A DNA stretch of 64,000 nt from Methylomonas albis (GTDB lineage: Bacteria; Pseudomonadota; Gammaproteobacteria; Methylococcales; Methylomonadaceae). The notes under the pieces are model-generated. The model did not search any database and was not told where the DNA came from. It worked only from the letters and a program-made list of their open reading frames with translations. Positions 62,609 through 64,000 of this stretch are shown here, in pieces (positions within the stretch are counted from its first letter, which is position 1; each line of letters begins with the position of its first letter). Made by a program: the position numbers and the translations under genes. The stretch spans positions 1,736,001 through 1,800,000 of the forward strand of contig NZ_JACXSS010000001.1 of assembly GCF_014850955.1 (NCBI RefSeq). Reading direction: 5' to 3'.

Positions 62609-63106
62609 TTATTTTGTCCAATGCTCAAGCTCCGAGCTGCAATGATCGAGTAAATTTTCTTGAATCATCGAGCTCAGAGCTCGAATGCCCGAGAAACCCC
62701 CTGAATTTCTATAAATTTGGATTTGGAACGGGATAAAGGATCGCGATAATCCAGATTAATCTGGCTAAAGACTTTAACGCAATCGGCCACTCAAGGTTTG
62801 CCAGTTTTTTATTCTGGGTAGGATGGGTTTATGATGGTTATCAACGATGATGGCTTGCTATGTTGTGATGGTGTTTGGGTTTTTAGTTGGGTATTTGGCG
62901 GATTGTCGCTGAGCTCCGAATCCGCCATAAAGGCACTTTAAGGTGTTTTTTATTTTACTAGTTAAGCAATATCTCGAGCCGTTCTAGCTCAATGATGGTC
63001 CGGTTAGTTTGAAGTTTCAACGTCAATCGGGCTAATTTGAGAATAAACACAAAAGGAAATTACTCCATTAAAAATGCTCGACATCATATTTTTAAAGCGC
63101 ATCCCC
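62609..63106. other. Intergenic stretch without recognised gene
   Basis: About 500 bases between the GTPase operon and the VWD-like gene. It contains a palindromic patch (tcgagctcagagctcga at about 62678) and AT-rich sequence, but no open frame with family similarity on either strand. Confidence 0.4.
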
Positions 63107-64000
63107 CTAACGCATAGCTAACAAAATCCTATCCTCTATTTGAGCGAGTATTGTTTTTGAGCTTTCTGCTACCAAGATGTTACCTTGTTGGTTAACCACG
63201 GTTTTGCCATCCGCCAAAGTCACTCGTTCGGTTCCGTCCTCGTTTACTTGATAACGTACTGAGACCAGATAGCCGTCGGTTCCTTTTGTGGCCAGAAGCT
63301 TGCCGGTTGCCGCGTGACCGATCCGGGTAATGCCCTCTTTGTCAAAACTTAAGGTCGTTAAAATTTGAAAACGATTTATGTCTGCGTCTGGATCACTAAA
63401 GAGATCGACTACCTGATATTTCTGGTAACTGTAATCAATGGCGCCTTCGCCTTGAGCGCCGTCACCCGTCTTGCCATGCCGAATATTGCTATCGCCATCC
63501 GCTGTCTGGCCTAACAAGCCATGAGGCGGCACATTATCGGTTAAGACGCCTGACGGTTGGATTTGAATGCGTTCATCAAGCGAATCATCAGTTTGAGCGG
63601 TAAACTTTAGTTTATATTCCGGTGTTTCAATTTTTAATACGTGGGCATCATAAGCAACGGTAGCCTTTTTGCCTTGCATTGTGACTGTTTTTATTTCTGA
63701 TTCTTTAACCATCTTTCCGTCAAGCATTGGTGCCGAATTTGTGGAGTATTGGATCTGGTGAATTTCTCCAAAATCGTCTAGAAGTTTGATTCCCACTGCG
63801 CCAACCATCGTCGCACCTGAAACGTTAGAGCTTTTATATAAATTATTGACCTGAATTTGTTTATCACTAAGGATATTAAATACCTTTCCGGCTTGGCCCA
63901 TGACGTCAAAGTCTCTTTCAAGCGGATTTTTCGATGGATTCGTCAGGTCGATATAATGCGGATCACCCCAGACACCGCCACCGTTATCCCCTCCACCATT
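63107..64000 (-). CDS. von Willebrand factor D-like secreted protein, C-terminal part
   Basis: The frame is open from the window edge to a stop at 63107 (297 codons seen), so the start lies outside. A Gly/Asn-rich linker leads to VWGDPHYIDL, the typical start of a VWD-like domain, then FDVMGQAGKVFNILSDKQIQ. PPHGLLGQTADGD is the end of that domain. The last 80 residues (GYLVSVRYQVNEDGTERVTL, GKTVVNQQGNILVAESSKTI) are unrecognised. Probably a large surface or secreted protein; nothing shows its partner. Confidence 0.7.
   Translation of the reverse strand, partial: NGGGDNGGGVWGDPHYIDLTNPSKNPLERDFDVMGQAGKVFNILSDKQIQVNNLYKSSNVSGATMVGAVGIKLLDDFGEIHQIQYSTNSAPMLDGKMVKESEIKTVTMQGKKATVAYDAHVLKIETPEYKLKFTAQTDDSLDERIQIQPSGVLTDNVPPHGLLGQTADGDSNIRHGKTGDGAQGEGAIDYSYQKYQVVDLFSDPDADINRFQILTTLSFDKEGITRIGHAATGKLLATKGTDGYLVSVRYQVNEDGTERVTLADGKTVVNQQGNILVAESSKTILAQIEDRILLAMR

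Overview
The window looks like chromosomal DNA of a type I (gammaproteobacterial) methylotroph or methanotroph, probably close to Methylomonas. The strongest evidence is a tetrahydromethanopterin (H4MPT)/methylofuran C1 cluster (about 48.6-58.0 kb) with mch, fae, a CitG-like gene, three ATP-grasp ligases, a HisA-like protein, MfnF- and MfnE-like genes and pabB. The genus is inferred from gene content and style, not from a marker gene.

Layout. (1) 1-19.8 kb, all on the minus strand, is an iron/siderophore-type uptake island. It holds two DUF3526 ABC permeases and their ATPase, a PepSY-type reductase-like membrane protein, three successive modules of ECF sigma factor, FecR and TonB-dependent receptor, and a TonB protein. 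The third module also contains the stub of a fourth sigma gene overrun by a degenerate tandem repeat. (2) 19.8-21.6 kb is gene-poor and decayed, with a frameshifted ParD/ParE toxin-antitoxin pair. (3) 21.6-37.5 kb centres on a biosynthetic locus. Its minus-strand arm carries a deacetylase, an acyl-CoA-dehydrogenase-like enzyme, a stand-alone adenylation enzyme, a condensation-like protein, a carrier protein and a methyltransferase. Its divergent plus-strand arm carries an ACP, a COG4648 membrane protein, a LolA-like protein, an MMPL exporter, a ketosynthase, a chain-length-factor-like ketosynthase, a lipoprotein and a flavin halogenase-like enzyme. A RAYT transposase with its REP hairpins and an Mrr-type nuclease sit inside the minus arm. 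(4) 37.7-42.2 kb holds a degenerate S26-like membrane protein and a MoxR/DUF58/DUF4129 operon, followed by the orphaned C-terminus of a phosphoketolase. (5) 42.4-48.6 kb holds small DNA- and RNA-binding proteins, a copA-copB copper operon, an AT-rich RlmN/Cfr-family gene and tRNA-Ser(UGA). (6) 48.6-58.0 kb is the C1 cofactor cluster. (7) 58.0-62.5 kb holds a DUF2959 coiled-coil protein, a lipoprotein and two overlapping membrane-associated GTPases. (8) The window ends inside a von Willebrand D-like secreted protein.

How it fits together. In the C1 cluster, Fae condenses formaldehyde with H4MPT and Mch acts further down the same oxidation route. PabB supplies the 4-aminobenzoate part of the pterin, and MfnD-, MfnE- and MfnF-like proteins are expected to build methylofuran. 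In the biosynthetic locus, the adenylation enzyme, dehydrogenase and carrier protein resemble the trio that turns proline into a carrier-bound pyrrole in pyoluteorin and prodiginine pathways. With the halogenase, ketosynthase pair and aryl-polyene-type export genes next door, this suggests an undescribed halogenated pyrrole/polyketide hybrid envelope metabolite. That is the most interesting hypothesis in the window.
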